Source: Caprimulgus europaeus | Lineage: Eukaryota; Chordata; Aves; Caprimulgiformes; Caprimulgidae | Reading direction: 5' to 3' | NCBI GenBank assembly: GCA_907165065.1 | Contig: OU015523.1 | Span: 18,785,834 to 18,849,833, forward strand | Length of the DNA stretch: 64,000 nucleotides | Shown: piece by piece, positions 9,263 through 21,694 of the stretch | Layout of the letters: the number at the start of each line of letters is the position of its first letter | Numbering within the stretch: the first letter of the stretch is position 1 | Made by a program: the position numbers and the translations under genes | Notes under the pieces: generated by a model | Databases searched by the model: none | What the model was told of the DNA's origin: nothing | What the model saw: only the letters and a program-made list of their open reading frames with translations

Positions 9263-12200
9263 ACTGTCCAACATTTTTATTCAGTGTTATGTATCAGCAA
9301 AAATGTGCTGTCTGTTTTTGAGAACATAACTATGCAAAAGTCACATGAAGCTGCTTGAATTGTAGGAGTCATTGTGGAAAAAGGTGAAAAATGGGAAAGT
9401 CAGGTGATACTTTTTGAGATTTTCCAGTCCTAAGGCCAAAAAATATTAGACAAGAGCCTGTGGCTGCTCAACTGATGTGAGATTGAAGATGTGCTTTGAG
9501 TGGAGGAGTATCAGGCAACAACCCTGATGGTGGGAGGGATGCACAGATGTCTTAGCATCTGTCTCACAACTAGAACTGTTCTCTGTTGGACACTAATAGG
9601 AGCAGGTAGAGTTGTCTTAAACTAAAGTGGTGAAGACGGGGATGCTGCAGAGGAAGCGGAATGTAAACTTGGCTCCAAAAAGTTGTAAAGAAAACTGAGA
9701 TAATGTGATAAGGAAATGTTAAGACAATTTTTCAATTATAAAGAATTTTAAAACAAACTCTTTTCCAGTATTTAATTGCCAAGAAGAAAGCCTTCAGCGT
9801 CTACTAAATATAAATATTGTAATATTGTTATAAATCAGCAAGTCAGACACTGGTTTCAGGCAAAATGATGAAGAAAAAAGCTATGTGGGATTCAGTGATA
9901 AAAGACTAAAGAATGAAGATATAGTTAATAATACTTTAAAAGTATTAATTTTCAAGGTTATAATTTGAGTTAATAAATGGAACAGTAAAAGGTAACACTT
10001 TTAAGAGTTTTGTAATACTTTTGACATAGTACTGCAGAGCATTCTAACTGAACATAGCAGAGAAGCACATGTTAAACGACTAAGGGCTGATTAGCTGACA
10101 GCTCTCCGTAAGTACTGTTAAATTTCAATTGGGAGACTTTTTAGTAGAGTTCTACAATGACCTGTGTTTTGCTTTACTGAACACTGCTACCAGTAATCTG
10201 GAAATAGATACTAATTTATGTTGACCATTCTGATAATAGGAGTGTATTAAAACAAAGTCTGTTTTAAAATCAAATTGAAACCAAAGTAAAAACTTGAATT
10301 AAAGTTGTGGGGTTTTTTTAGTTAACCAGAACTGAGCCTAAATCATTTCTTTGAAGTCATTGTTGAACCCAAAGTCAAGCTGAACAAAAGGAGAAAAAAA
10401 AATCAATACAATATTTGTAATAGCTCTTGACACAAGAAGAGCCCCCTACTATGATATAAATCTAGCAGGGGGAAGAGAATAAGCACGGGATATTCTTGGG
10501 GCAGGCAGTGAGGGAGGGCAGTGTGAATGTACAAGGAGGCTGAGAAGAGAAGGAGGTTGGCTTGAGAATCCCAGGGAAGATGGGGCGGCTTGAATCCTGA
10601 GAGGTGGACAACTTAGGGGAGAACAAAGATTCACTGCTCATATTTATTGTCCTCTGAAATCTCCTGCTGCTGTCAAAACTCTTCTGACCTTTCTCATGGA
10701 AGATTCCCAGACACTTTTCCCCTACTCATATTACCTCTAGACACGTTGTGAATCTGTTCAAGGCTGTTTAGATCTGCAGAAGCTGTTACTGAGCCCAAAT
10801 TAGGAAAATACCAGTAACAGGTGAACGTGAACCAGAACTCACTCAAAATATCACTACTGCAATTCCCTGTTTTTAATACCACAAAACTGACTGTTGACTT
10901 CGAAACAAGAGTTCTAGACCATATCTTTCAGACAAGTGTGTGTCTCCTGGGACGCAGTGATTCTGTAAAAGATCTAGAGTATGTGTTGGATGAGAAACTC
11001 TCATTGATAGTACAAGCGTGTTGCTGAAATGGTCAGTTAAGTGATTTTTTAGTACTAGGATACCAGTCAGTAAACACTAAGTCCACTTTGGGTTTCCAGG
11101 CTTAAAAGGAGATATTGAAAAATCAAGGAAAAACTACAGACCATAGCTGTAAAAGGATTTAAGAGAAAACTTCGGCATATGTTCAAATAAGTGATTACCA
11201 AAAATGCAGGATAGTGCTAGGAGCAGGATATAAAGTCTGCAATTGTTTTTTCCAGGTAGAAAGGCCTCTGTAGCTGGTCTTCAGCCCGCAAAACTTTTAT
11301 TTTCATGAAGCCCTTAAGAAGCAGTGCTTTGCACAGGACCCAGCCTTGGTTGTTCTACAGTTTGGATGGGATCCTAGGAATTAATTAGGGATGTGTAGAG
11401 AGTTTTTATGCACAGCCTCCTCATCTTATTTAACACAGAAATTAGAAGCTGTTTGGTGGCTGTGGCAGCAGATTGTAAAAAGCAAGAATAATTAAAGAAG
11501 CTGAATAAATTTTGAAAACTTTTCTTTATTCCTTGCCACTGTCAAAATTACACGTACTAAAATATTTCTGTGCACTCTGAGCTAAAAGATGGTTTTTTTC
11601 TACCATGCTTCTAATATACTATTTGCTAAAATCATGAAACAGCCTACAATATTAGGACCTATGTCTATTAATTTAACACATAAAATTTATGTTTTGTGCT
11701 TTATGTATTTGTGCTTTAGCTCCCGTCTTTAAAACAGAATAAGAGTAATAGGTATTCAAGTCAGCATTGTCAAAATAATTTCACTAATATGTTTGAATCA
11801 TTCATATTCTCTGATAAAAGTAGCAAAGAATAATGTAGGAGGAAATTAGTATTTTCTGTTGATCTGAGGGTTTATTACAGAAAAATCCTGTGGTAAGAAA
11901 GTTTAAGGACACCATTTTGAATAAAAAATATATTTTTAAATGAATGATAATGAAGCAAGGCCCTTGCAGACAAATAGCATGCTATTGTATAGCTATAGGC
12001 AATATCATGATATTTAGACAGAAGAAGAGAGGGAAACAAATTAAAATCAAATCACAGAGTTGATGCTGTAATTTCTCAGTTTCTGAGTGTTTGATCATGC
12101 TTTTTAAATGTAGCTTGGAGGAGAGGTAATTATAATTAAAATTGTTTTTATTGTTTGCTACAGTATTGCTCAGGTACTGTCGAATATCGGATCCCTTTTA

Positions 12201-13310
12201 GCTCATCGTCTAAACACACAAAATGGACACAGATGAGAGAGTGTGTGACACACAACGTGATAAATGAATTTGCAGAAAGTGCCATGTAAATATTGTGATG
12301 CACGTTGTATTTTAGGGGAAGGGTATATTTAGTGAGGTACTACCTGAATAAAAGAGCAGGGAAAGGAGATTTAGGCAAACTATAGGGAAGGCAGAGAAGG
12401 GTGACCAGGTAAGGTGGGATCTGGAGAATGCAGAGTTAGAGGAGAAGTTGGAACAGGCAACCAAAAAGCCCAGGAAAGAGTCCAGTCAACCCCTTCAACA
12501 TTGTCGTACATAAAGAACTTCACTCAAGACATATAGGTTGGCGTAGTTTAAAAGCACAGCTTTGAAATTCCTGAGAGCCTAGAGGTTAGCAGCAAGACTG
12601 GCTGAAGAGGGTAAATCAATTACTCTTACCTGTTTTGCTTTATATTTTGCACATGCTATGGAAAAATCTTTGACCATTTTTATACATCTGTCTGTTCTGT
12701 GAAGCTTTGGCAGGATAGTCATTTGAAAGCGCTGAAGATCTGGCAGGGAGCATAAAGGAGTGTTGTATTATCTTTTGTATGCTGAAACTGTTGATAGTAT
12801 CATAACATTGCAGAGAGCTATATCCTGTGAAGTTTGTGGAAAAACAGTGTACTGGTAGCCACTGAGAAATAAAAACACCTAGAATCTTCTGAAATCTGTA
12901 AACCTTTTCTCCCTATAATATGTTGGGGAAAAGAAATCTTTTCTACATGTTCTTTTGTATTATCATCAGTTATGGTGACTGTGTTCTTTACATTCATTTT
13001 GAATCTGTGTTTCCTGTCATGAGCAGATTAAAAACAGAAGAGAGTGGAGTGAAAGTTTTCTATTGCAAACATCTGTGTCTGAAAGAGGATTGTATTTCCA
13101 TGTCCTGGAACATCAAGGGGAAAGGCTTGCCCTCCCCAGACACACACCTTTCGTTTGCAGCAATAAGGAGTTTATAGACAAGGTTGCTTTACTACAGTAA
13201 ATAGAAAACCCAATTCTGCTATTATTTCCGGTGGTTAATCCAGCCTGGGTGTTTGAGGAGATCTTCGATCATTGTTCCCAGCAGAGAGCTGTCTTATTCT
13301 ATATCTCTAA
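9263..13310. other. AT-rich non-coding stretch
   Basis: About 4 kb of AT-rich sequence with only short chance frames. No mobile element, RNA gene or exon was recognised. It is immediately right of the promoter region, so it would be upstream sequence for the proposed leftward gene. Confidence 0.5.
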
Positions 13311-13360
13311 AATGCTTAACCTATTTTGGGTTAAGCAAAAATGCTTAACCTATTTTGGGG
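13311..13360. repeat. Two-copy tandem duplication, 29-bp period, with internal hairpin
   Basis: AATGCTTAACCTATTTTGGG occurs twice, 29 bp apart. Within the first copy and the joint, GCTTAACC and GGTTAAGC form an 8-bp perfect hairpin. The near-identical copies indicate a recent replication slip. Confidence 0.85.
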
Positions 13361-14565
13361 TGTAACATAAGAAATGCTTTTAAGAACTCCTGTCTTTTGT
13401 ATGTGAAATTCACTTTCATATGCAAATATTACTGTCCAGATAAGTGTTCTTACAGACTGTCAGTAGAAATGGAGAATGGACATCCTTACCCTCTGTAAGT
13501 TAAATGAAATCCACAGACAGAAAAAAATGGCTATGTCAATGGACTTCACAAAGAAAAAAAATAGTGCTGATGTATCATCCATATCTGTCTGCTTTTAAAG
13601 AGCACAAGCCTGGAAAAGGAGAGAAAAGGTGTTGTAAGAAGCACTAGGGACCAGATATACAGTGCTTTCTCATCCTTTCTGGTATTCTTACAGGAATTTA
13701 GCCCCGGAAAGAAGGTCATTTACTGGTTTAGATGCTGCCCTGAGACCTTCCTATCTCCTATATAAATGCCCTTCTTTTAAAACTTAAGTGTACTAATAGG
13801 CACCAATGCAAATACCACCCAAAAAACATTTCACTGGATTCATGTACTCCCTCACACCGTTGTACCCAAAACTCTGTTAAGTTGTATGCAAAACTGGAAC
13901 AAGTCTGGGAAACAGTTTGATAAAATCATTGTCTGGACAGGTTCTTCAGTCATAATCCTCTTGGGCACCAAGGAGGCATTTGCTCTTTTGCTGGTGTGCA
14001 ACAGTGATTCTTCCTATCTGAAGTGAAAGCACATCTTCAACTAACAGTCTGTGAACTAGAGTTTTGCTTTGGGCAGCATTATTAGTGAGGATGGTTTTCT
14101 CTCTCCTGATCATTTCCCTCATCTGCCAAACCTCTTTCAGGTATACCCAGCTGATGGTGATATTTCCATACCTGTGAGTGTATTAAAAAATGTTGAAACT
14201 GCAAATATTATTACTAGAATTAATGGAAAAATGAAGAAAACTTGAAAGTTTTAAACAAGCATGGCAAAGTTCAGTAAGAAGTCTCCCATAAGCAAACAGA
14301 TTTGGAAAATTAAGAACTGGATTGGAACTCCCACAATCTGAACCCCTGCTTTGTAATTCTGGTGGTTCAGATTAATAAGAGAACCTCACGGCTGTGTGTT
14401 TGGAGATGGCAATTAGCATGATGTATCTCTCGCTTTCTCTAGAGGATGTATTGCAGTGTGGATATTTGCCTGTGACTTACAAGCCTGGCCAAGGTTCTCA
14501 GAAGAGACACTACAAAGTGAATCCTTTGACTTGCTTCTTGGAATGAGGATCTTAAAGATGTGAGA
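13361..14565. other. Non-coding stretch
   Basis: Nothing beyond short chance frames was seen between the small tandem duplication and the LTR insertion. Confidence 0.5.
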
Positions 14566-14570
14566 ATAGG
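14566..14570. repeat. Target-site duplication, left (ATAGG)
   Basis: ATAGG directly precedes the first TG of the LTR and recurs directly after its last CA at 15563-15567. A 5-bp duplication fits several avian retroviral integrases, including ERVL-like ones. Confidence 0.75.
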
Positions 14571-15562
14571 TGTGGTGGTTTAACCACAGTAGGACCATGC
14601 GGTCCTGCACTCAATCCCCCCACCCAGTGAGATGGGAAGAGAATCACAACAAAGGGGGCATGGATTGGCATGGCTCACCCTCCAGTTATGGTCATGGACA
14701 AAACAGACTCAACTTGGGGAAGAAAAATCAATTTAATTTGTTGCCATTCATCTGAGCAGCACAGTGAGCCATAACAACCACATCTTATAACACCTTCCCC
14801 CACCCCTCCCTTCTTCCCAGGCTCAAGTCACTTTGCTCCCCATGTCTCTACCTTCTCCCCACCAGCGGCACAGGGGACAGGGAATGGAGGTTCAGTCAGT
14901 TCACCTCTGCCACTCTTCCCAGCATGAGAGTCCAGGAACAAAGTGTTCCAACGTGAGCTTCCCATGGAGTCACGGACCTCTCCGGGCACAGCTCTTGGCT
15001 CTAGCATGGGGACATCCACAGGCTGCAGATGGGTCTCCAGTCCAGTGCACCTCCTCACCCCCTGCTCTGGGGGTTCACCCCCGCTCTGGCATTGAGCATC
15101 TCTCAGGATCTCAATTCAGTCACACTTGCCCTCAGGCTCAGCTTTTCTGCTCCAGCGTGGAGTCCTCCATAGCCCACATGTGGGTATCTACTCCACTGTT
15201 GAACCTCCATGGGCTGCAGGGGATCGCCTTTGCCTTCTCCTATTCCGTGTGGTTGAACTGGATGTCTGAGGTTCTCTGTCCTCCTCCTCCTTCCTCCTGG
15301 CAATGAAGCTCCCACTCTGTTTAGGCCAATAGTCATCTTTTGTTCAGGTCAATGGCCTCTCCTCCAGGTTTTCTCCACCTTCTTCTTTTCAGGACAGTCC
15401 TTCCCCTCACAAATATGGATTCACAGAAGCGTTTCTCTAGTACTCGTTGGCCCAGCCTGGGCTGGGGGGTCTCCGCCTTGGAGCCAGGGGAGCTTTTCAC
15501 TCTCACAAGGTGGCCCTTCCCCCACTACCAAAAACACTTCCCCCCGCCCCAAACACAACACA
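14571..15562 (-). mobile_element. Solo LTR of an avian endogenous retrovirus
   Basis: A 992-bp element that starts TGTGGTGG and ends ACAACACA on the plus strand, with short TG/CA inverted termini and flanked by ATAGG on both sides. Read on the minus strand it has LTR order: a G/C-rich U3, a TTATAA box (14785-14790), an ATTAAA poly(A)-type signal (14732-14737), then a pyrimidine and GAGTCTGTTTTG-type U5 ending GGTTAAACCACCACA. This ending resembles widespread avian LTRs, probably ERVL-like. No gag, pol or env sequence lies beside it, so it is the product of LTR-LTR recombination. The 157-codon frame inside is not a gene. Family assignment is from memory of the pattern. Confidence 0.85.
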
Positions 15563-15567
15563 ATAGG
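15563..15567. repeat. Target-site duplication, right (ATAGG)
   Basis: Identical to 14566-14570. The unmutated pair suggests an insertion that is not very old. Confidence 0.75.
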
Positions 15568-16214
15568 GTACAGAGAGATGTGCTTGCCTAATTTGCGTTG
15601 AAATTTTGGATCATTAGGTACTAGACACTTTTGAAAAGTCATGGATGTAAAACCTATCATGTATTTTTATAAATTGTTCCAGTTCCTAAAAAACATGCCA
15701 TATTTCCAATCTGCATTGGGCTAATTTGACTTCCTAATTTTAAATGGTATAACCTTATTGCCTTTTGAGCTAAAACACATTTTACTTACAGAAATGTTCT
15801 CCTATTATAATCAAAGACTGGTTCTATTTTTTTTTGTTGGATTTTTTTTGTTATGGACTGTCATAATAAAATAGGCTTTGGACATTTTAAATTACAATTG
15901 TAGCTCCTTAATCTTTTCAGTTTTTCAGGCTCTTCTGTTCAGGGTAAAAACTATTATGTGCCACAATAGTATTGCAATACTCAATATCATTTGTGTGCTT
16001 CTACTCAACCATCTGCTAAAAAAAAAAAAAAAGAAGTGTTGCTAAGAACGTTTGCAGATGATGCACAGATTGATAGAACAATAAATAACATTTATATATC
16101 TGAGAATAATGTTAGCTGCTGCGCCGACTGAGAGCTCACATTCCTTCTATGTGATCTCTGTCTACCATTTTCAGTGTCAGTGGTTTCCACAGTCCCCCAG
16201 CTTGTAAGAATGAC
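15568..16214. other. Non-coding stretch with A run
   Basis: AT-rich sequence with a 15-bp A run at 16018-16032. Just after it, at 16050-16068, lies a 19-base sequence that recurs inverted in the CR1 remnant to the right. No gene is visible. Confidence 0.5.
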
Positions 16215-16440
16215 TTAGGTTTTTTTGTTTCCAGGTGTGTGACCTTACATTTGTGTATGTTCAGACACATTGCTTGACTGAGTTCCCCTTCCTACCGAAT
16301 AGCCCAGCTGTGTATAGCTGTCTGTTTCTCAATGCTATTTAACATTCCACCAAGCTGTGCATCATCTGCAAACTTTATTAGCACTTCTTTCATATTTTCT
16401 TCTGTGTGGTTAATAAAAATACTAATTGTGAAACTGAGAT
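16215..16440 (-). mobile_element. Old CR1 remnant with reverse transcriptase box
   Basis: Read on the minus strand, AAGTTTGCAGATGATGCACAG at about 16353-16374 gives KFADDAQ, the reverse transcriptase active-site box (FADD) of CR1-type LINEs, followed by LGGM. The rest, including ATTAATAAAAATACT-type sequence, is like ancient CR1 found in birds and turtles. There is no intact frame. Edges are approximate and the copy is very diverged. Confidence 0.5.
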
Positions 16441-17234
16441 CAGAGGCTGTTCATGATTTTACATCCATTTAATGTACAGTTCAATTTACACTTCACTGAC
16501 TATTTTATGTTAATATAAAAAATAAGACTATCACGTAGTACAAAACTAAACGCTTTATAAAAATGTAGATATGGCACAGCCAAGTGTATTTCTAGACAGC
16601 AAAAAGATTGAAGTACATAAAATGCAGAGATGTTACTATTATCTCTAAAAAAATCACTTACATGTTAATGTAATATTAAATAACACTCCCAGATAAAGAT
16701 TTTTTGGTGTTAATTTTTTTTTAATTTTACCATTTATACGCACATTCATGACTGTGCTCTGACTATTGTGTTCCCATCCAGAGAATGCAGAACACCTATG
16801 GTTTATGGATACATCGACTGGATCTGCAGCTGGTTTGTTTCACCAGAGCAATGAAAAGTTGCTGAAATAGACTCTAGCACCCTTTGCTTTCTGTACTCCA
16901 AATTCCTGATGATTTGTCACCTCCCACTATTAATTATTCTTCATACATGACCTCCTTGTTTGCATTCCATTAGGCTGACTTTATCCTGTGCATGCATGAA
17001 ATTCCCCAGGCTCACACAATCGTGCTCCCCTTGTATGCCAAGCTGGCACCTAATTCAGGCAGAGTGACCAGCTGCCCAGAGCATCAGGTTGGTTGAGGTT
17101 GACAGTGCCAAGCAGCATCGGTCCAGGTCTCCAGCTTTTCTGGCCTTGTGGTGACAGCGGCAGTGACTTATCAGCTCTCCACAGCTTTTCCCTGAGCCCT
17201 CTGCCTCTGCTCCTCACTTTTTCTCCAGCTCATG
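16441..17234. other. Non-coding stretch
   Basis: AT-rich sequence without recognisable genes or repeats, becoming somewhat GC-richer towards the CR1 copy on its right. Confidence 0.45.
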
Positions 17235-17505
17235 GCAGGTAGTGACAGGACAAGGGGTACTGGCTTTAAACTGGAAGAGGGTAAGTTTAGATTAGATATT
17301 AGGAAGAAATTCTTTCCTGTGAGGGTGGTGAGTCACAGGTTGCCCAGAGAAGCTGTGGCTGCCCCTCCCTGGAAGTGTTCAAGGCCAGGCTGGATGAGGC
17401 TTTGAGCAACCTGGTCTAGTGGAAGGTGTCCCTGCTGATGGCAGGGGAATTGGAACTAGATGAGCTTTAAGGTCCCTTCCAACCCAGACCATTCCATGAT
17501 TCTAC
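17235..17505 (+). mobile_element. CR1 LINE, 5'-truncated, young-looking
   Basis: A sense copy of the last 270 bp of CR1: GTGACAGGACAAGGGG, TTTAAACTGGAAGAGGG, GAAGCTGTGGCTGCCCC, and ending in GGTCCCTTCCAACCCAGACC and ATTCCATGATTCTACG. The central 100 bp is nearly identical to the copies at 24.6 and 43.4 kb, marking one subfamily. Confidence 0.95.
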
Positions 17506-20199
17506 GGTAACTGTCCCTTTCCCTTCTCCTTTGCACAGCAAAATATGATTTTGCCCACATTGCTTACAAGCCTGGAGCCAGCCCTCTGCACATGTCCACT
17601 TCCCTCTCCATCACTCCTCTGGGGAGGATGCTCCTGGCTTCCCCTTCAGCACAGAAAACGAGCACGCTGCCTCCCAGCTCCCTCTCAGCTTGCCTGTAAA
17701 GAGGATTTGGCACAATAGGTACTTTCCTCCCAGATGCTTCGTATGAATGGCCATACTTGCTGGGTTTTTTGTAACTAAAAGTTGTTTTGTTGTTGTTGTT
17801 GGTTTTCCCCCCATGCAGAATTGTTCCCTTTTGGACTGGCCACCATCATCCATTGTTCTCCACGAAACAGAAACTGCCATTGCCCTCGGGGGAGATGGTG
17901 GCTGCCTATACTGTGAGGCACCATAAAACACAGACCCCGTTGGGAACAATGGGGAAAAGCCTTCTCAACGTGGCCACCAGCTGAGGCCTGCCACCGCTCA
18001 GAGCACTGGGGAGTGGCAGCCATGTTGAGGGGAGGCCGTGGTCCAGCGAGCAGCCTCTGGGCCCTGGCTGGGGGGAAAACAAGATTCCATGCAACAGGAA
18101 AAAATCCCAAACAAAACCAGCTTAATTACAAGAAGCAAGCGAAATAAAGTCTTTGTGTAAGCTTGCAATGAGTTCCGCTTAGGTGGGAGCTAGCAAAGGT
18201 TTTAGACTGTTAGTAGGAGACATTGAGGTCCTTTTTGCTGCTGTCTCTCATTGGTGCCTTGATTCTCCCTTGAATACCAAGAGAACAAAATTCTTATCTG
18301 ACAGTTTTAATAGGAAAAAATTTTTGTCAGAGAATAGTAAGTGTTTCATCTGTGAACATGTGATATTTTTACACCCTCCCTTTTCACTGGATAGCCTCCT
18401 GTCTCATATACTCATATACTCTTGGTTTGCTGGAGCCTATATTTTTTTACTAAGATAGGAGACAAAGAGAGGTCTAATAATGAGTGGCCCATTTTTTTAA
18501 ATGCTTAATTTTTAATCTCTAAGCAAATTAATATATTCAAATACATCTTTGAAATAACTAGAAAATTTGTAATCAAACCATATATATTGTACTATTAGGG
18601 AGAGTACACTGTATTTTCCATAGAGAGTAAAAAATAATCAATAAGGCATGCCTGAATTGAAAATTCAACCTTAATTTGAGAGTCCTTAATTGCCTCAAAA
18701 ACACACATTAAGTAATATTTTGATATTTTAAAAGATTATGAAATTTGAGGGCATACATCATCACTGATTTCACACAAGCCATACTGTAGGAATGTTGTGA
18801 TTATTTTTGAAAAGAGGCATTGTGATTCAAAGAAATAAAGGGGCAAGATCTTAGTTAATAGGAATTCAAACCATTCAGGTAGTTGAAATCACAATTATTG
18901 TACAGAACCAAGTGAAAATGTGATCTGTTACAATCCTGCATACGTAAGCCCGCAGATTCCATACTTTTACATTTACAGTTCTATAGGATGAGCAATCATT
19001 TGCTGCCATTCTTCATAGCAGAAAATTTCCTCTTAAGCAGAAGTCTTAACCGTGCCACAGGGCAACAGTAAAAACTTTTATACTTATGCCTATGGCCATT
19101 TCAGGGGCTTTGTACTTAAATTGATAAAGTTGATCTTTAATGATTCAGTATATGCTCTCTCCTTTTCAGAGTAAGGACAATAATTACTTTGGAGGTAGCG
19201 ATTCCTCTAGAATGATGAAGCTGCATTCTCCACTGAGACACTGAGCTACTGGTATTGTGCACCTAATGATGTGAGTTTGGGACCTGAGAGGTAATTTTTA
19301 AATTTCAAATAATCTGTAAATCCCAATCAGGGTGCTAGGTGTGCTCACTGCCTTCCACACCAGCTGAATGAGGGAACACTCTGTGTTTAGTAACAACTTA
19401 CGCAATGGAGGCTACTGCCCAAAGTAAATATTGAATGCAGGGTCAGAGGATCGATTAGAGGGAATGAAACAGTGGAAAGCAGGAGGAAACAGGCAGGGAG
19501 CAAACCCAAAAATCATAGTATAAGAAACGAAGTGAATACACAATGGCCTTGAAAGAAAGCCAAGAGAAGGAGCTTTCTGAGCAGAGCCCTGACTGCAAGC
19601 AGATCTGGGATCATGAGCAAAGCAATGGATTCTTGTTCAATCTGACTGTATTTCAAGAAGCGGGACTTTGTTTGTAGTAAAGCAGGATTACTTCAAAGAA
19701 ATACCTGGCTCTTGTAATCAATTTCTCATTCTAATGGAAACAGCCTGCGATGTTGTGTGTACGGGCTAACTGCTCAGGAAACAACGGAATAAGACAATGC
19801 AACCAGAGAGAGCAAACAATGAGGAAAAACAAGGAGGGAAGACAGATTTTAGAAAAAGACATGGCAAAAGGGAAAAAAAATGAAAACTTGCAGGAAATTA
19901 ATCTAAGGCATAGAGAAGTAAAAGAATGTGGTCAGGATGTATTCTTCAGTGGGATGGTCCATCAGCTGGGAGATGCTAGTGGCTCTGGGGAAGAATAATC
20001 CCTAAAGTGTACTCATGTTTGAATTTCTGATAAAAAGAAGACCCTGTCCCTCCCATCCCATTGCCATTTCGGAAAAGCAGCCCTCTCAGACAGGCAACCA
20101 GGCACCATGAAGGAGGATTAAAACACATGAAGCTGCTGCCCATTTGGAACACACTCTGTCTCCTTTCACATCTGCAGAGCATTTAGCTGCTTGCATCTG
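17506..20199. other. Non-coding stretch
   Basis: Unique sequence with a short (GTT)n run near 17,782-17,800. The frames at 17.6-18.1 kb overlap on both strands and have no family signature. No exon is supported. Confidence 0.45.
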
Positions 20200-20880
20200 G
20201 TTGTGTTTGCGCAAATATAATTCCATATTCACTAATAATTCCCGAGGCTAAAGGCCCCTCTCCTGTAACCTTGTTAATATTCTCACAAGGCCTGGTGTGA
20301 ACGCCTCACAGCATTTGGATTAGAATTCAGTCTGGTGGGTTTTTCCCCCCCCGTCTCTTACTCTTTCTCTCTCTCGTACTTTTCTGGCCTCCAGTTTCCT
20401 GGCCACCCACATGACGAGACACTCTCCCTCCCGCTCTCTCCCCATTCTCAGTTTCAAGGAATTTCCTTTTGTCAAAGGCAAAGTGTGATTGACATATTTT
20501 CCCCCTCTTAAGTGCAGTCTTCTTAATACTTGATTTAACTATGTCCTTATGGGGCTCGTATAATCATTACTTAGGTGAGAAAGAGACCCCCTGCTCCCTC
20601 CCTACCATCCGATCTTGGGCTTCAAGCTCCAGACTGCTGTCTGCTTAGCACTTTTAACATGTTTTTTATTCACTTTTTAAAGACCTTTTTATTAATTTGG
20701 TGGTGATGGGTAGTTCCAGATTGACAGCTTTGGAAACTGAAGTAATTTGTTTGTCCACAAAACAGGTACCACCAAAGCAGCAGAACTGCCAGCTTCCCTA
20801 TTGACATGCCTTGGGATCCCCTTTCAAAGCATCGGGCCAGAAAAAATACCTTCTCCTCTCCCCTTTCTGGGGAGAAGGCA
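20200..20880. promoter_or_regulatory. Candidate conserved noncoding element
   Basis: A 680-bp block of unique sequence with no repeats except a short C run, no open frame, and dense factor-like motifs. These include a TCF-like AAAGGCAAAG near 20473, TGATTGACAT at 20486-20495 and GATTGACAG at 20719-20727, both PBX/MEIS-like. It has the look of a vertebrate developmental enhancer. Conservation is not visible from one sequence. Confidence 0.3.
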
Positions 20881-21547
20881 ATTCAATTTTCGAGTCAGCC
20901 CTCAGCCTTGATGCTAAGACTGATAAAAAACTGAGCTGGAGCTCACCCTGACCATAGTGTCACAGGAGTCGGAGACATAAGCATTTTGCTTGTTCACTTC
21001 TGGTAATTTCTGCTCTTTAGCACGAGAAACAATGGTTTCCTGTTGTTCTCCAGCCTGTTTTCCATGTGACCTGCATTGCATGGGCCCTGGCCAGCTGCCC
21101 ACCCCAGGTAGAGACCAAGATGTACCATGGTGGTGGGGGCAAAGGGTTGAAGGAGAATAGCCTTGGGGCTTGGGAAGGTGGATGAGCTGCTGGCAGGAGA
21201 AGGACAGGAAGACGAGTCCCCAGGCTGACAGGTTGGAGTCTTTAATGATTCTCTGGTTAATTTTTATTGGGCACCCTACTCTGCCACTCTGGTTTTATCC
21301 ATGTCATGTACTGGGACAGGAAGGTAAAACTCTGCATTATGATGACTGTGGGCTGGCTGTGGGAAATACAGTTGAAGAGGTTGCTCAGACTGAGCCAAAC
21401 ATTTTCAGTACAATGTAGGAAGGATTATTAACAAGTTTTTGGCTAAATATTTGAAAGATCTTAGCACATCTTTTAATCAATAAAAGAGCAAAGCAGAGTT
21501 TTGTTTTCCATTTAACAGAAATTGTTATAGCCAACATACAAGGAAAT
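20881..21547. other. Non-coding stretch
   Basis: No recognisable gene, RNA or mobile element was seen here. Short frames are chance. Confidence 0.45.
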
Positions 21548-21694
21548 GTTGAGTCACAGTCCCAGGAGGTATTTAAAAGATATGTAGATGTGACACTTAG
21601 GGACAAGGTTTAGTGGTGGACTTGGCAGTGTTAGTTTTAAAGTTGGACTCGATGATCTTAAAGGTCTTTTCCAACCAAAATGATTCTATGATTA
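21548..21694 (+). mobile_element. CR1 LINE 3' end, other subfamily
   Basis: A sense CR1 end: GTCCCAGGAGGTATTTAAAAG, GTGACACTTAGGGACA, TTGGACTCGATGATCTTAAA, TTTTCCAACC, then TGATTCTATGATT. The GTTGGACTCGATGATC version differs from the copies at 17.2, 24.6 and 43.4 kb and represents another CR1 subfamily. Confidence 0.92.

Noticed and set aside
14833-15336. 157- and 77-codon frames
   Set aside because: They lie inside the solo LTR. LTRs of this type do not encode these products and the frames match nothing known.
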